From Myxococcales bacterium (GTDB taxonomy: Bacteria > Myxococcota_A > Polyangia > Polyangiales > Polyangiaceae): 64,000 nucleotides of DNA. Each line of letters starts with the position of its first letter. Positions within the stretch are counted from its first letter, which is position 1. Of this stretch, positions 16,641 to 23,627 are shown one piece after another. The position numbers were made by a program, and so were the translations under genes. The stretch lies in contig JAEUKE010000115.1 of the NCBI GenBank assembly GCA_016794345.1, positions 51,794-115,793 of the forward strand, in the 5' to 3' direction. The notes under the pieces were generated by a model, which was not told where the DNA came from, searched no databases, and saw only the letters and a program-made list of their open reading frames with translations.

Positions 16641-17678
16641 GTGAGCGGCGACGCGACTCTCGCTCGGCTGATCCAGCACGAGCACGAAGGTTGGGACGAC
16701 CCCGTCGTCTGTCGGGCGGTGTTCGGAGCGACGGCCCCCGAGGTGATCGCCGCGCAGATCCAGGCCTGGCTGCTCGACGGCCTCGGCGCTCGAGCGGTGC
16801 GCGCCCGGTTCTATCGCGTGAGCGTGGGCTGCGTGGCCGGCGTCGATCTCGACGACGGGCGAGCCGTCGTCGTGAAGGCGCAGCGATCGGGGCGCTCGGC
16901 GACGTATTTCGAGTCCTGCTTCGCCGTTCGCCGCCACCTCGCGAACGAAGGGTTCCCGTGCCCGCGGCCGCTCGGAGAGCCGCTCCGTCGCGGGGACGTC
17001 TGGATCACCTTCGAGGAGCTCGTGGACGGCGGTGAGCTGGGCGACGCGCACGACCCGTCGACGCGCTCGGCGCTCGCCGCGTCCCTGGCGCAGCTGGTCA
17101 CCCTCGCGCGCCCGCTCGCGGCTTCGGTCGCGCTCGGTCGCGCGTGGTACACGGCGATCCCGGACGACCGGCTCTGGCCGCGCCCGCACAGCCCGCTCTT
17201 CGACTTCGAGCGGACCGCCGAAGGCGCGGCGTGGATCGACGACATCGCGCGGCGCGCCCGCGCCGCGCGATCGGAGCCGCGGGGCGAGCTGGTGATCGGT
17301 CACTTCGACTGGCGTGTCGAGCACCTGCGGTTCGAGGACGGACGCGTCGTGGCAAGCTACGATTGGGACAGCCTTCACGTGGAGCTCGAGCCGGTGCTCG
17401 TCGGCGCGAACGCCCACGCCTTCACGGCGGATTGGCAGCGCGAAGATCTGGCGCAAGCGCCGAGCGTCGAAGAGATCCTCGCGTTCCTCGACGACTACGA
17501 GCGCGCGCGTGGCCACGCGTTCACGCCGGACGAACGCGCGCTCGCGCGCGCCTCTTGTGTCTACTCGCTCGCCTACACGGCGCGCTGCGGCCACGCGCTC
17601 CGTCCTCACGACGAGAGCCACGCGGGAGACTTTCGTCCGCTCCTCCGCCGCGCCGCCGAGGCGCTGCTCCCCCGCTGA
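16641..17678 (+). CDS. APH/ChoK-fold phosphotransferase family protein
   Basis: A 345-residue cytoplasmic protein with the aminoglycoside/choline kinase fold. The N-lobe shows VDLDDGRAVVVKAQ with a candidate ATP-binding Lys79, then FEELVDGGEL as hinge. The catalytic loop reads VIGHFDWRVEHLRF, with Asp223 and His228 in the positions of the HGDxxxxN motif. The metal-binding Asp follows in VASYDWDSL (Asp241 or Asp243). His in place of the usual Asn is a variation also found in some family members. It starts at GTG 16641. The substrate cannot be read from the sequence; small-molecule kinase or resistance enzyme are the usual roles. It lies upstream of the JAMM peptidase in the same direction, with 44 bases between. 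Confidence 0.75.
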   Translation: MSGDATLARLIQHEHEGWDDPVVCRAVFGATAPEVIAAQIQAWLLDGLGARAVRARFYRVSVGCVAGVDLDDGRAVVVKAQRSGRSATYFESCFAVRRHLANEGFPCPRPLGEPLRRGDVWITFEELVDGGELGDAHDPSTRSALAASLAQLVTLARPLAASVALGRAWYTAIPDDRLWPRPHSPLFDFERTAEGAAWIDDIARRARAARSEPRGELVIGHFDWRVEHLRFEDGRVVASYDWDSLHVELEPVLVGANAHAFTADWQREDLAQAPSVEEILAFLDDYERARGHAFTPDERALARASCVYSLAYTARCGHALRPHDESHAGDFRPLLRRAAEALLPR

Positions 17679-17722
17679 GAGCCGACGCGCGCGGCGGGTC
17701 AGGGGTATGTATCCTCTCGCGG

Positions 17723-18274
17723 ATGGACTGGAACAACGCGCCCTGGCTCGAGGGCGGGCTCCGGATCACGCGCTCCGCGCTCGACGACGTCGAGAGGGAT
17801 GCGGTCGCGGGGTACCTCGCCGATCAAGAGGCGTGTGGCTACCTCGCCGGGCCCGCCTCCGACGGCCTCCTCTGTGACCGCGCTGTGCCGATCGAGAACC
17901 TCGCCAAGGCGCTCCACGAGCGCGACCCGAAGACGTTCTTTCGGAGCCCGCGCACCTTCTTCGCCTTCAAGGAGCGCACGCTCGAAGCCGCGATCAAGGA
18001 AGGCCTCAGCGCCGGAGCGCCCGTGAAGATCCTCTACCACTCCCACATCGACGTCGGCGCGTACCTCAGCGGAACCGATCAGGCCGTGCTCTCGGGTGGC
18101 GTCCCCCCCCAGGTGGAAGGTGGGCCAGCCTCGCTCGGCGCCGGACCGGCCTGGCCTCTCGTGTTCCTGGTGACGAGCGTTCGCCGGGGCGTGAGCGAGC
18201 CCCACTGCGACGACCACAAGCTCTACGTCTGGAAGCGGGGCGAGTTCGAGCAATCGACCTTCGAGGTCGTGTGA
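17723..18274 (+). CDS. JAMM/MPN-domain (M67) zinc metallopeptidase
   Basis: A 183-residue single-domain JAB1/MPN protein. All JAMM positions are present: Glu36 in EACGYLAG and His106-Ser-His108 followed by seven residues, Ser116 and Asp119 in YHSHIDVGAYLSGTD. This is an exact HxH-x7-S-x2-D match, so it should bind zinc and be active. Family members remove ubiquitin-like or sulfur-carrier proteins, or other C-terminal extensions. No ubiquitin-like, E1-like or ThiS/MoaD gene is adjacent, so the target is unknown. Cys189-type residues are absent and there is no signal peptide. The start ATG at 17723 gives MDWNNAPWLEGGLRITRSAL, with the first strand directly following. It sits immediately before the type VI cargo island. 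Confidence 0.85.
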   Translation: MDWNNAPWLEGGLRITRSALDDVERDAVAGYLADQEACGYLAGPASDGLLCDRAVPIENLAKALHERDPKTFFRSPRTFFAFKERTLEAAIKEGLSAGAPVKILYHSHIDVGAYLSGTDQAVLSGGVPPQVEGGPASLGAGPAWPLVFLVTSVRRGVSEPHCDDHKLYVWKRGEFEQSTFEVV

Positions 18275-18353
18275 GCGTCGGCGACAAGCTCACGACATGT
18301 CGGATTGCGAATGGACGAAACTGGACCACGGATTAAGCAAACGTGCGAGTTGA

Positions 18354-18366
18354 CCGAATAATTCGG
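18354..18366. promoter_or_regulatory. Short palindrome upstream of the lysozyme gene
   Basis: ccgaat-a-attcgg forms a perfect 6+6 inverted repeat in an AT-richer patch, 50 bases before the GTG at 18416. It is a candidate operator for the secretion island; no regulator gene is adjacent. Confidence 0.3.
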
Positions 18367-18415
18367 CTCAGGTCTCCTTCCTGACGACGGTCGCTCAACC
18401 ACGCGAGGTGCTTCG

Positions 18416-19078
18416 GTGGAGATCAGCCAGGAGTCGATCGAGTTCATCATCTCATGGGAGGTCGCGGGCGGAGACGAGACCCGTTCGCGATCGGAGTACG
18501 AACGCAAGTACCACCGACCCCACTGGCCCGGGAACAGCGCCTCGGGCTTGACCATCGGGATCGGCTACGACCTTCGCTTCGCGAGGAAACACTTCGAGGG
18601 TGACTGGAAGACGCGGCTCGAGCGCCTGCCGTCCCCGAAGGACGCGTACACGCGCCTCGCCGGCCACCTCGGGCGAGGTGGCTCTCGCGCCGCAGAACGC
18701 GCCACGAGCGACATCTCGATCCCCTGGGAAGACGCCATCGCGGTCTTCCGGGTTCGACGTCTGCCGAGCTACATCGACGAGACGAAGCTCGCGTTCCCGG
18801 GCGTCGAGTCGTTGGACGCGGACGTGCGCGGGGCGCTCACGTCGCTCATCTACAACTGCGGTCGCGGGACCGGGAAGCCCTACCAGCGCCTCAAGCGCGA
18901 CGCGTACCAGCAGATCCGCGCGGCCGTCTCCGCCCGCGACGTCGCCGGCGTGGCCGCCGGGATCCGCGCGGTGAAGCTCTACCACGATCGGGATCCTTCC
19001 GTGGCCGCGGGGCTCAAGCGCCGCCGCGAAGCCGAAGCTCGGATGGTCGAGCGTTCCTTGCACGAGTCCGCTGCGTGA
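18416..19078 (+). CDS. Pesticin/T4-type lysozyme, probable type VI effector
   Basis: A 220-residue muramidase-like protein. The N-terminal helix carries the catalytic Glu15 in EFIISWEVAGG. Then GLTIGIGYDL contributes Thr46 and Asp52, with the same six-residue Thr-Asp spacing as the pesticin active site (Thr201, Asp207). LTSLIYNCGRGTG and the C-terminal RRREAEARMVERSL match the helical lobe of this family. It should cut peptidoglycan glycan strands. No signal peptide is present and it sits 19 bases upstream of vgrG1, so delivery by the VgrG spike is the natural reading. No periplasmic immunity protein is recognised next to it. The start is GTG 18416, with GAGG about 10 bases upstream. Confidence 0.8.
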   Translation: MEISQESIEFIISWEVAGGDETRSRSEYERKYHRPHWPGNSASGLTIGIGYDLRFARKHFEGDWKTRLERLPSPKDAYTRLAGHLGRGGSRAAERATSDISIPWEDAIAVFRVRRLPSYIDETKLAFPGVESLDADVRGALTSLIYNCGRGTGKPYQRLKRDAYQQIRAAVSARDVAGVAAGIRAVKLYHDRDPSVAAGLKRRREAEARMVERSLHESAA

Positions 19079-19097
19079 GAAGCCCGAGGAGCATGAC

Positions 19098-21188
19098 ATG
19101 ATCGACCTCTTCCACAGCAAGGCCGTGCGCGTCGAGGTGGCGAGCGGCGATCAGCTCGACGTCCGGAGCTTCGCGGTTCGCCAGCGCATGAACGAGCTCG
19201 ACCGCGTCGACCTCCGCGTCGTGTCGCCGAACGGCAGCGTGGCCCTCTCGGAGGTCATCGGGAGAGAGGCCACCGTTCGGCTCGACGCCGGCTCCTGGAG
19301 CCGTACGTACACCGGCGTCTGCGTGGAGATGGAGCAGGTCCGCGTCGACGAAGGCAACCTCGCGACGTACACGCTGGCCGTCGCGCCGCGCGCCTGGCTG
19401 CTGACGCAGCGCAAGAACTACCGCATCTTCCAGTTCCTCTCCGAGCTCGACATCGTGAAGAAGCTGCTCGGCGAGTGGGGCATCGAGCACGAGGCTCGCA
19501 TCTCGCGCACGCACAAGCCCCGGAAGTACCGCGTCCAATACGACGAGGCGGACTGGGCGTTCTTGTGTCGCATGCTGGAGGACGCAGGCATCTCGTTCTT
19601 CTTCGAGGCTGCGGAGGGCGGGACGAAGCTCGTCCTCGACGACGAGCCGCAGTCTCGCGACGTCGGCTTCCCGATGCTCCAGTTCTACGACAGCCCAGGT
19701 CCCACGGACGCTCCGTTCGTGACGCGTGTCTCCATCGTGCAGTCGGTCAGGCCCGGCGCGATGACGATCGGCGATCTGGACTACCGGAAGCCCAGCAAGG
19801 CGCAGCCTCGGCTCGACGCGACCGGCGGGCTTCCTCAAGAGAGCCGGCTCGAGCAGTTCGACTACGAGCCCGGAGCCTTTTTGTTCCAGGGCGGAGGCGG
19901 GGGCAATACGCCGACGGCGGACGACCGCGGCGCGTCGCGGACCGACGAGGCCGCCGGACGCGAGCGAACGGAGGGTCGGCTGCTCTCGCGCCGACTCGGC
20001 GACAAGGTCATCCGGTTCGTCTCCAATGTCCTCGCGCTCTCCCCCGGCGACATCCTCACGGTGGCTCGCCACCCGCACCGCGTTCTCTCCCCCGAGTCGC
20101 GGCTCCTCGTGACCGGCTCGGTGCTCGCAGGCGACCACGACAGCGATTGGCGCGTACACGTCGATTCCGCGTCGGCTGCGGTGCCCCGCCGGCCTGCTCA
20201 CGTCACACCCAAGCCGCGCGTCCGCGGTATCGAGAGCGCCACCGTGGTCGGCCCCACCGGCGAGGAGATCCACACCGACGAGTACGGCCGCGTGCGGGTG
20301 CACTTCCACTGGGACCGAGAGAGCAATCGCGACGAGCAGAGCTCGTGTTGGCTGCCCACGAGCCAGCCGTGGGCCGGCACCGGGTTCGGCGGGGTCAACC
20401 TCCCGCGCATCGGCCAGGAGGTCATGGTCGAGTTCCTCGGCGGCGATCCTGACCGTCCCGTCGTCGTCGGTCGTGTCTACACCGAGACGAACCCGCCGCC
20501 GGACAAGCTGCCGCGATTCAAGGAGGTGTCGGGCCTCTTCAGCGAGTCGACGCCGCGCATGGTCATGGGCGCAGCGGACGGCGGCGGCGCCACGGGCGGC
20601 CAGAGCCTGCTCGGCGGCGGCACGCCCATGTCTTCCTCCGAGATCAACGGGATGGTCACCCAGCCCGGCGCGTTCCAGGCCGCGTCTCCCACCGGCATCA
20701 ACCACGGCTGGAACGGGAGCGGCATCAAGATGGAGGACAGCTACGGCAAGGAGATCCTCTACCTGCAGGCCCAGAAGGACATGAACCTCGTGGTGAACAA
20801 CAGCTGGCGGACGGTCGTGCGCAACAACCGCGCGTGCCAGGTCGGCACCGACGATCAGCTCGAGGTGGGGCACCGCTCCAACACGGAGATCAAAGAGAAC
20901 CAGAACGTGAAGATCGGGACCGATCAGTTCCTCGTCGTGAAGGGCAAACGCGTGGAGGACGTCCGCGGCACCTTCACGCAGCTCGTCGGCGCGGACGGCA
21001 TCCAGGTGAAGTCGACCTCCGAGACCATCACCATCGCGACGCGCGGCTACAGCCAGGTGCTCATGGTGGAGAGCGAAGAGAAGATCGAGCTCGTGGTCGG
21101 CAGCAGCACCATCGTCATCACCGCCGACTCCATCAAGATCCAAGCGACGAAGACCGGCATCCAGCCTGCCCAGGGCGGCGGAGCCTGA
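19098..21188 (+). CDS. vgrG: Type VI secretion spike protein VgrG (first copy)
   Basis: A 696-residue TssI/VgrG protein that trimerises to form the needle tip. Residues 1 to about 375 are the gp27-like base (DVRSFAVRQRMNELDRVDL, FLCRMLEDAGISFFFE, LEQFDYEPGAF). Then comes the gp5-like OB domain (ATVVGPTGEEIHTDEYGRV, HFHWDRE, NLPRIGQEVMVEFLGGDPDR). The C-terminal part is a beta-helix rich in short Val/Ile strands (ENQNVKIGTDQFLVVKGKR). It ends in TGIQPAQGGGA with no toxin extension, so cargo must bind non-covalently or through PAAR. GAGGA lies 7 bases upstream of the ATG at 19098. Upstream is the lysozyme and downstream the degenerate ATPase. Confidence 0.95.
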   Translation: MIDLFHSKAVRVEVASGDQLDVRSFAVRQRMNELDRVDLRVVSPNGSVALSEVIGREATVRLDAGSWSRTYTGVCVEMEQVRVDEGNLATYTLAVAPRAWLLTQRKNYRIFQFLSELDIVKKLLGEWGIEHEARISRTHKPRKYRVQYDEADWAFLCRMLEDAGISFFFEAAEGGTKLVLDDEPQSRDVGFPMLQFYDSPGPTDAPFVTRVSIVQSVRPGAMTIGDLDYRKPSKAQPRLDATGGLPQESRLEQFDYEPGAFLFQGGGGGNTPTADDRGASRTDEAAGRERTEGRLLSRRLGDKVIRFVSNVLALSPGDILTVARHPHRVLSPESRLLVTGSVLAGDHDSDWRVHVDSASAAVPRRPAHVTPKPRVRGIESATVVGPTGEEIHTDEYGRVRVHFHWDRESNRDEQSSCWLPTSQPWAGTGFGGVNLPRIGQEVMVEFLGGDPDRPVVVGRVYTETNPPPDKLPRFKEVSGLFSESTPRMVMGAADGGGATGGQSLLGGGTPMSSSEINGMVTQPGAFQAASPTGINHGWNGSGIKMEDSYGKEILYLQAQKDMNLVVNNSWRTVVRNNRACQVGTDDQLEVGHRSNTEIKENQNVKIGTDQFLVVKGKRVEDVRGTFTQLVGADGIQVKSTSETITIATRGYSQVLMVESEEKIELVVGSSTIVITADSIKIQATKTGIQPAQGGGA

Positions 21189-21197
21189 AAGCGAGCC

Positions 21198-22100
21198 ATG
21201 CGAATCCGCTACTTCTCGTTCATGGGTGTTCGGGGCCTCGACGGGCTCCAGCAGGACCTCCCGCACAGAGACCTGGACCTCATCGTCGTCCACGGCGCGT
21301 TCGCGCGCGGCAAGACGACCTTCCTCGACACGATCGCCGCCGCGAAGGAGTCCATCGCGGACTACGGGTCGCCCGAGGCTCGTTGGGACGCGCTCGTCAC
21401 CTCCAGCTCCGGCGCGGCGAAGGTCCGTATCGACTGGGAGCCAAGCGAAGCAGAGCGCGCGCGCGCCGGCACGCAGGAGACGCTCCTCGGCTCCGAGGCG
21501 ATCCTCGGCAAGCCCTTGGTCCCGCCCGACCACCCCAAGCTCCTCCGGGCGCTGCTGAGCGAGCGCGGCGACGCGGAGCGAGGCTCGATCCACTACCTGC
21601 ACGACACACGCGACCTCTCCGGCCCGCTTAGCTTCGGCGCGGCGGAGGCGGGCGCGTCGGAGCGTCTCACCACGCGCAACACCAAGTTCTCGGAGCTCTA
21701 CGACGTGCTCGACCAGCCGCAACACGCCGCGGCCCGCGCCCTCGGAGCCAAGCGCTTCGCCGAGCTCTTCCCCCACCTCGAGGTCACCGGGCTCCGCCGC
21801 ACCGGGATCAGCTTCGTTCCGGCCCTCCGTCACCGCGAGACCGGGGTAGAGCGAACCTTCGGAACGCTCTCTTCCTCGGAGCGACACGCGTTTCTGATGG
21901 CCTTCTACACGGCCAAGGCCCCCATCGTGGACTCGATCCTGATGGTGGACGCGCCCGAGATCGGCTTCGGAGACGAGGGCGCGACCGAGATCGTGCGCGC
22001 GCTGCTCCGCTGGACGACGAAGACTCAGATCATCGTGGCGACCGCGTCCGCCGCCGTCCGATCCATGCCCGAGGTCGCGCACGTGGTGGAGCTCCGATGA
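21198..22100 (+). CDS. ABC/RecF-like P-loop protein with degraded catalytic positions
   Basis: A 300-residue soluble protein with an AAA/ABC-type ATPase layout. The Walker A motif GAFARGKT lies at residues 33-40, an ABC-signature-like LSSSE at 224-228 and the Walker B strand ILMVD at 247-251. The usual order of RecF/SMC/OLD-like ATPases is kept, but the catalytic Glu after the Walker B Asp is Ala (DAPEIGF instead of DEPEIG), and the switch His is also replaced (IIVATAS instead of THS). It may therefore bind nucleotide without efficient turnover. The middle region (residues 80-200) is unlike any domain I recognise. It overlaps the first Eag-like gene by four bases inside the vgrG operon, suggesting a cargo-loading or regulatory role; this is inference. 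Confidence 0.7.
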   Translation: MRIRYFSFMGVRGLDGLQQDLPHRDLDLIVVHGAFARGKTTFLDTIAAAKESIADYGSPEARWDALVTSSSGAAKVRIDWEPSEAERARAGTQETLLGSEAILGKPLVPPDHPKLLRALLSERGDAERGSIHYLHDTRDLSGPLSFGAAEAGASERLTTRNTKFSELYDVLDQPQHAAARALGAKRFAELFPHLEVTGLRRTGISFVPALRHRETGVERTFGTLSSSERHAFLMAFYTAKAPIVDSILMVDAPEIGFGDEGATEIVRALLRWTTKTQIIVATASAAVRSMPEVAHVVELR

Positions 22101-22516
22101 GCTGGTTCTCGACGTCCGCCTTCAGCTTCGAGCTGCCTGGCGACAGGTGGGAGGAGCGGACCGTCAACCTGTTCCGCCCGAGACACGACGACAGGTCGGT
22201 CTTCATGCTCGGGCGCGCGAAGATCCCCGAGGGCGGCCCGGTGCCGTTCGAGGAGCTGCTCGAGTCGCTGCCCATGGGGCCCTACGACGAGCGAAAGATC
22301 GTCCGTCACGAGCCCTGCCGCGTCGGCATGCTCGAGGGCGAAGACGTGAGCCTCTTCGCGCGGACCGGGGCGAGCGGCGAGTATTACAGATTTGTCAGTA
22401 TCCCTTACTACGACCTGGAGGTGACGTTCCAGTTCGCCGGCCCCATCGCCGACCGGCAGAAGGTGGACGAGAACGCCGACAGGACTCTCGACTCGGTCCG
22501 TTTCCGGAAGCGCTGA
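22097..22516 (+). CDS. DcrB/DUF1795-family protein, Eag-type effector chaperone (first of two)
   Basis: A 139-residue cytoplasmic protein. The pattern (FSFELPGDRWEERTVNLFRP, VPFEELLESLPMGPYDERKIV, LEVTFQFAGPIADRQKVDENADRTLDSVRF) matches the DcrB/DUF1795 fold used by Eag chaperones, which hold the membrane helices of type VI effectors before export. The ATG at 22097 overlaps the ATPase stop by four bases and the stop overlaps the next start by one (TGATG). The genes lie directly upstream of a PAAR protein with membrane helices and a prePAAR motif, the expected client, so context strongly supports the role. Confidence 0.8.
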   Translation: MSWFSTSAFSFELPGDRWEERTVNLFRPRHDDRSVFMLGRAKIPEGGPVPFEELLESLPMGPYDERKIVRHEPCRVGMLEGEDVSLFARTGASGEYYRFVSIPYYDLEVTFQFAGPIADRQKVDENADRTLDSVRFRKR

Positions 22517-22923
22517 TGAGAACCTGCCACACCACCGAGTGCATCTTCGAGGTCGCCGACGACTGGGTCGACGACACGGGGTACACCTACGATCACGGGG
22601 ATGTCAGGGTCGTAGCCGGGCCGTTTGCGCCCGTGTCCGAGTGGCGCCTGAAGGTCGACGAGGCGCTCGAGAAGTTTCGCCTGTCCGTGCCGGCGTACGA
22701 GCTCCTCGAGCGGCGCCCGATCGACAGGCCCGCGCCCGGCGCGGAGATCGTCGCGCTCAAGGTCGGCGGCAAGATGAAGGTGTTCGAGCTGAGCATCTTC
22801 TGGCCCATCGGCGAGACCGTCTGGGTCTTCCGCGCGAAGGGCCCGCAGGCGGTCGAGGAATCTTGCCGAGAGGCCGCCGAGAGCTTTCTCGAGACGTATC
22901 AACCGGTGGATGAGGAGGCGTAG
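22516..22923 (+). CDS. DcrB/DUF1795-family protein, Eag-type effector chaperone (second of two)
   Basis: A 135-residue protein related in pattern to its upstream neighbour (CIFEVADDWVDDTGYTYDH, SEWRLKVDEALEKFRLSVPAYELLERRP, KVFELSIFWPIGETVWVFRAKGP, CREAAESFLETYQPVDEE). Both have the strand-helix plan of DcrB/DUF1795 and are clearly diverged, not a recent duplication. It begins at ATG 22516, sharing one base with the previous stop, and ends 2 bases before the PAAR gene. Two adjacent Eag-like genes could form a heteromer or serve the two faces of the client's membrane region; usually a single chaperone accompanies such an effector. Assignment is by pattern and context. Confidence 0.7.
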   Translation: MRTCHTTECIFEVADDWVDDTGYTYDHGDVRVVAGPFAPVSEWRLKVDEALEKFRLSVPAYELLERRPIDRPAPGAEIVALKVGGKMKVFELSIFWPIGETVWVFRAKGPQAVEESCREAAESFLETYQPVDEEA

Positions 22924-22925
22924 CC

Positions 22926-23627
22926 GTGGGAGAGGTCAAAGGAGCAGCGCGTAGGACCGATCTGATCGAGCACGGGACGCAGCAGGGCACCGCGGCGGGC
23001 AAGGTCGCCGTCGCCGCCTACGAGACCGCTAAGACCGCCTACACGATCTACAAGATCGCGAAGGTCGGCGCCGTCGCGGCGGGGCCCGGCGGCTGGCTCG
23101 CGCTCGGCGCTTCGTTCCTCGTCGAGTGGGCGGTCAGCGAGCTCATCGAGGAGGGCGTGAAATACGTCGTCGCGAGGAACAAGCAGGGCATCAAGGAGAT
23201 CGCCACCGGCTCGCCCAACGTCTTCGTGAACAAGCTCGAGGCCGCGCGCGGCGAAGAGATCGACACAGTGAGCTGCCACGGCAAGAAGGTGAAGCAGGGC
23301 AGCCAGTGGGTGACCATCAACAAGAAGCCCGCCTCGCGCCTGGAGGACCTCACGACGTGCCCCGGCAACATCGCCACCGCGTCGACCAACGTGGCCATCG
23401 GCGGCCCGCCGACCGAATACAACCCACATCGCGCGCTCGAGAACACGCTGCTCGTCCTCTCGGCCTACAACTCGCTGAAGAAGGGGCTCGTGACCGGGGC
23501 GGTGACCGGGGCGATGAAGAAGGCGCTCGTCGATGAAGCGAAGGACTTCGCTTGGGGTCAGGTGAAGGACTACGGCAAGGGTCAGGCGAAGGACTGGGCG
23601 AAAGACCAAGGGGCGTGGCCATGGTGA
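22926..23627 (+). CDS. PAAR-domain protein with prePAAR motif and membrane helices
   Basis: A 233-residue type VI tip protein. Residues 7-16 read AARRTDLIEH, an exact match to the AARxxDxxxH prePAAR motif of membrane-containing type VI effectors that need Eag chaperones. A long hydrophobic/helical region spans about 35-82 (KVGAVAAGPGGWLALGASFLVEWAV). The PAAR domain follows at about 91-160 (IATGSPNVFVNKLEAARGEE, CPGNIATASTNVAIGG). The final 70 residues are helical and repeat KDxxKxQ-like units, ending QGAWPW, with no recognised toxin motif. It may be a pore-forming effector or a truncated carrier. It starts at GTG 22926 and its stop overlaps the second vgrG by seven bases. Confidence 0.85.
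   Translation: MGEVKGAARRTDLIEHGTQQGTAAGKVAVAAYETAKTAYTIYKIAKVGAVAAGPGGWLALGASFLVEWAVSELIEEGVKYVVARNKQGIKEIATGSPNVFVNKLEAARGEEIDTVSCHGKKVKQGSQWVTINKKPASRLEDLTTCPGNIATASTNVAIGGPPTEYNPHRALENTLLVLSAYNSLKKGLVTGAVTGAMKKALVDEAKDFAWGQVKDYGKGQAKDWAKDQGAWPW

Noticed and set aside
19014..22082. 1022-codon open frame on the minus strand opposite vgrG and the ATPase gene
   Set aside because: Antisense shadow of well-supported genes; the translation is low-complexity and matches no family.
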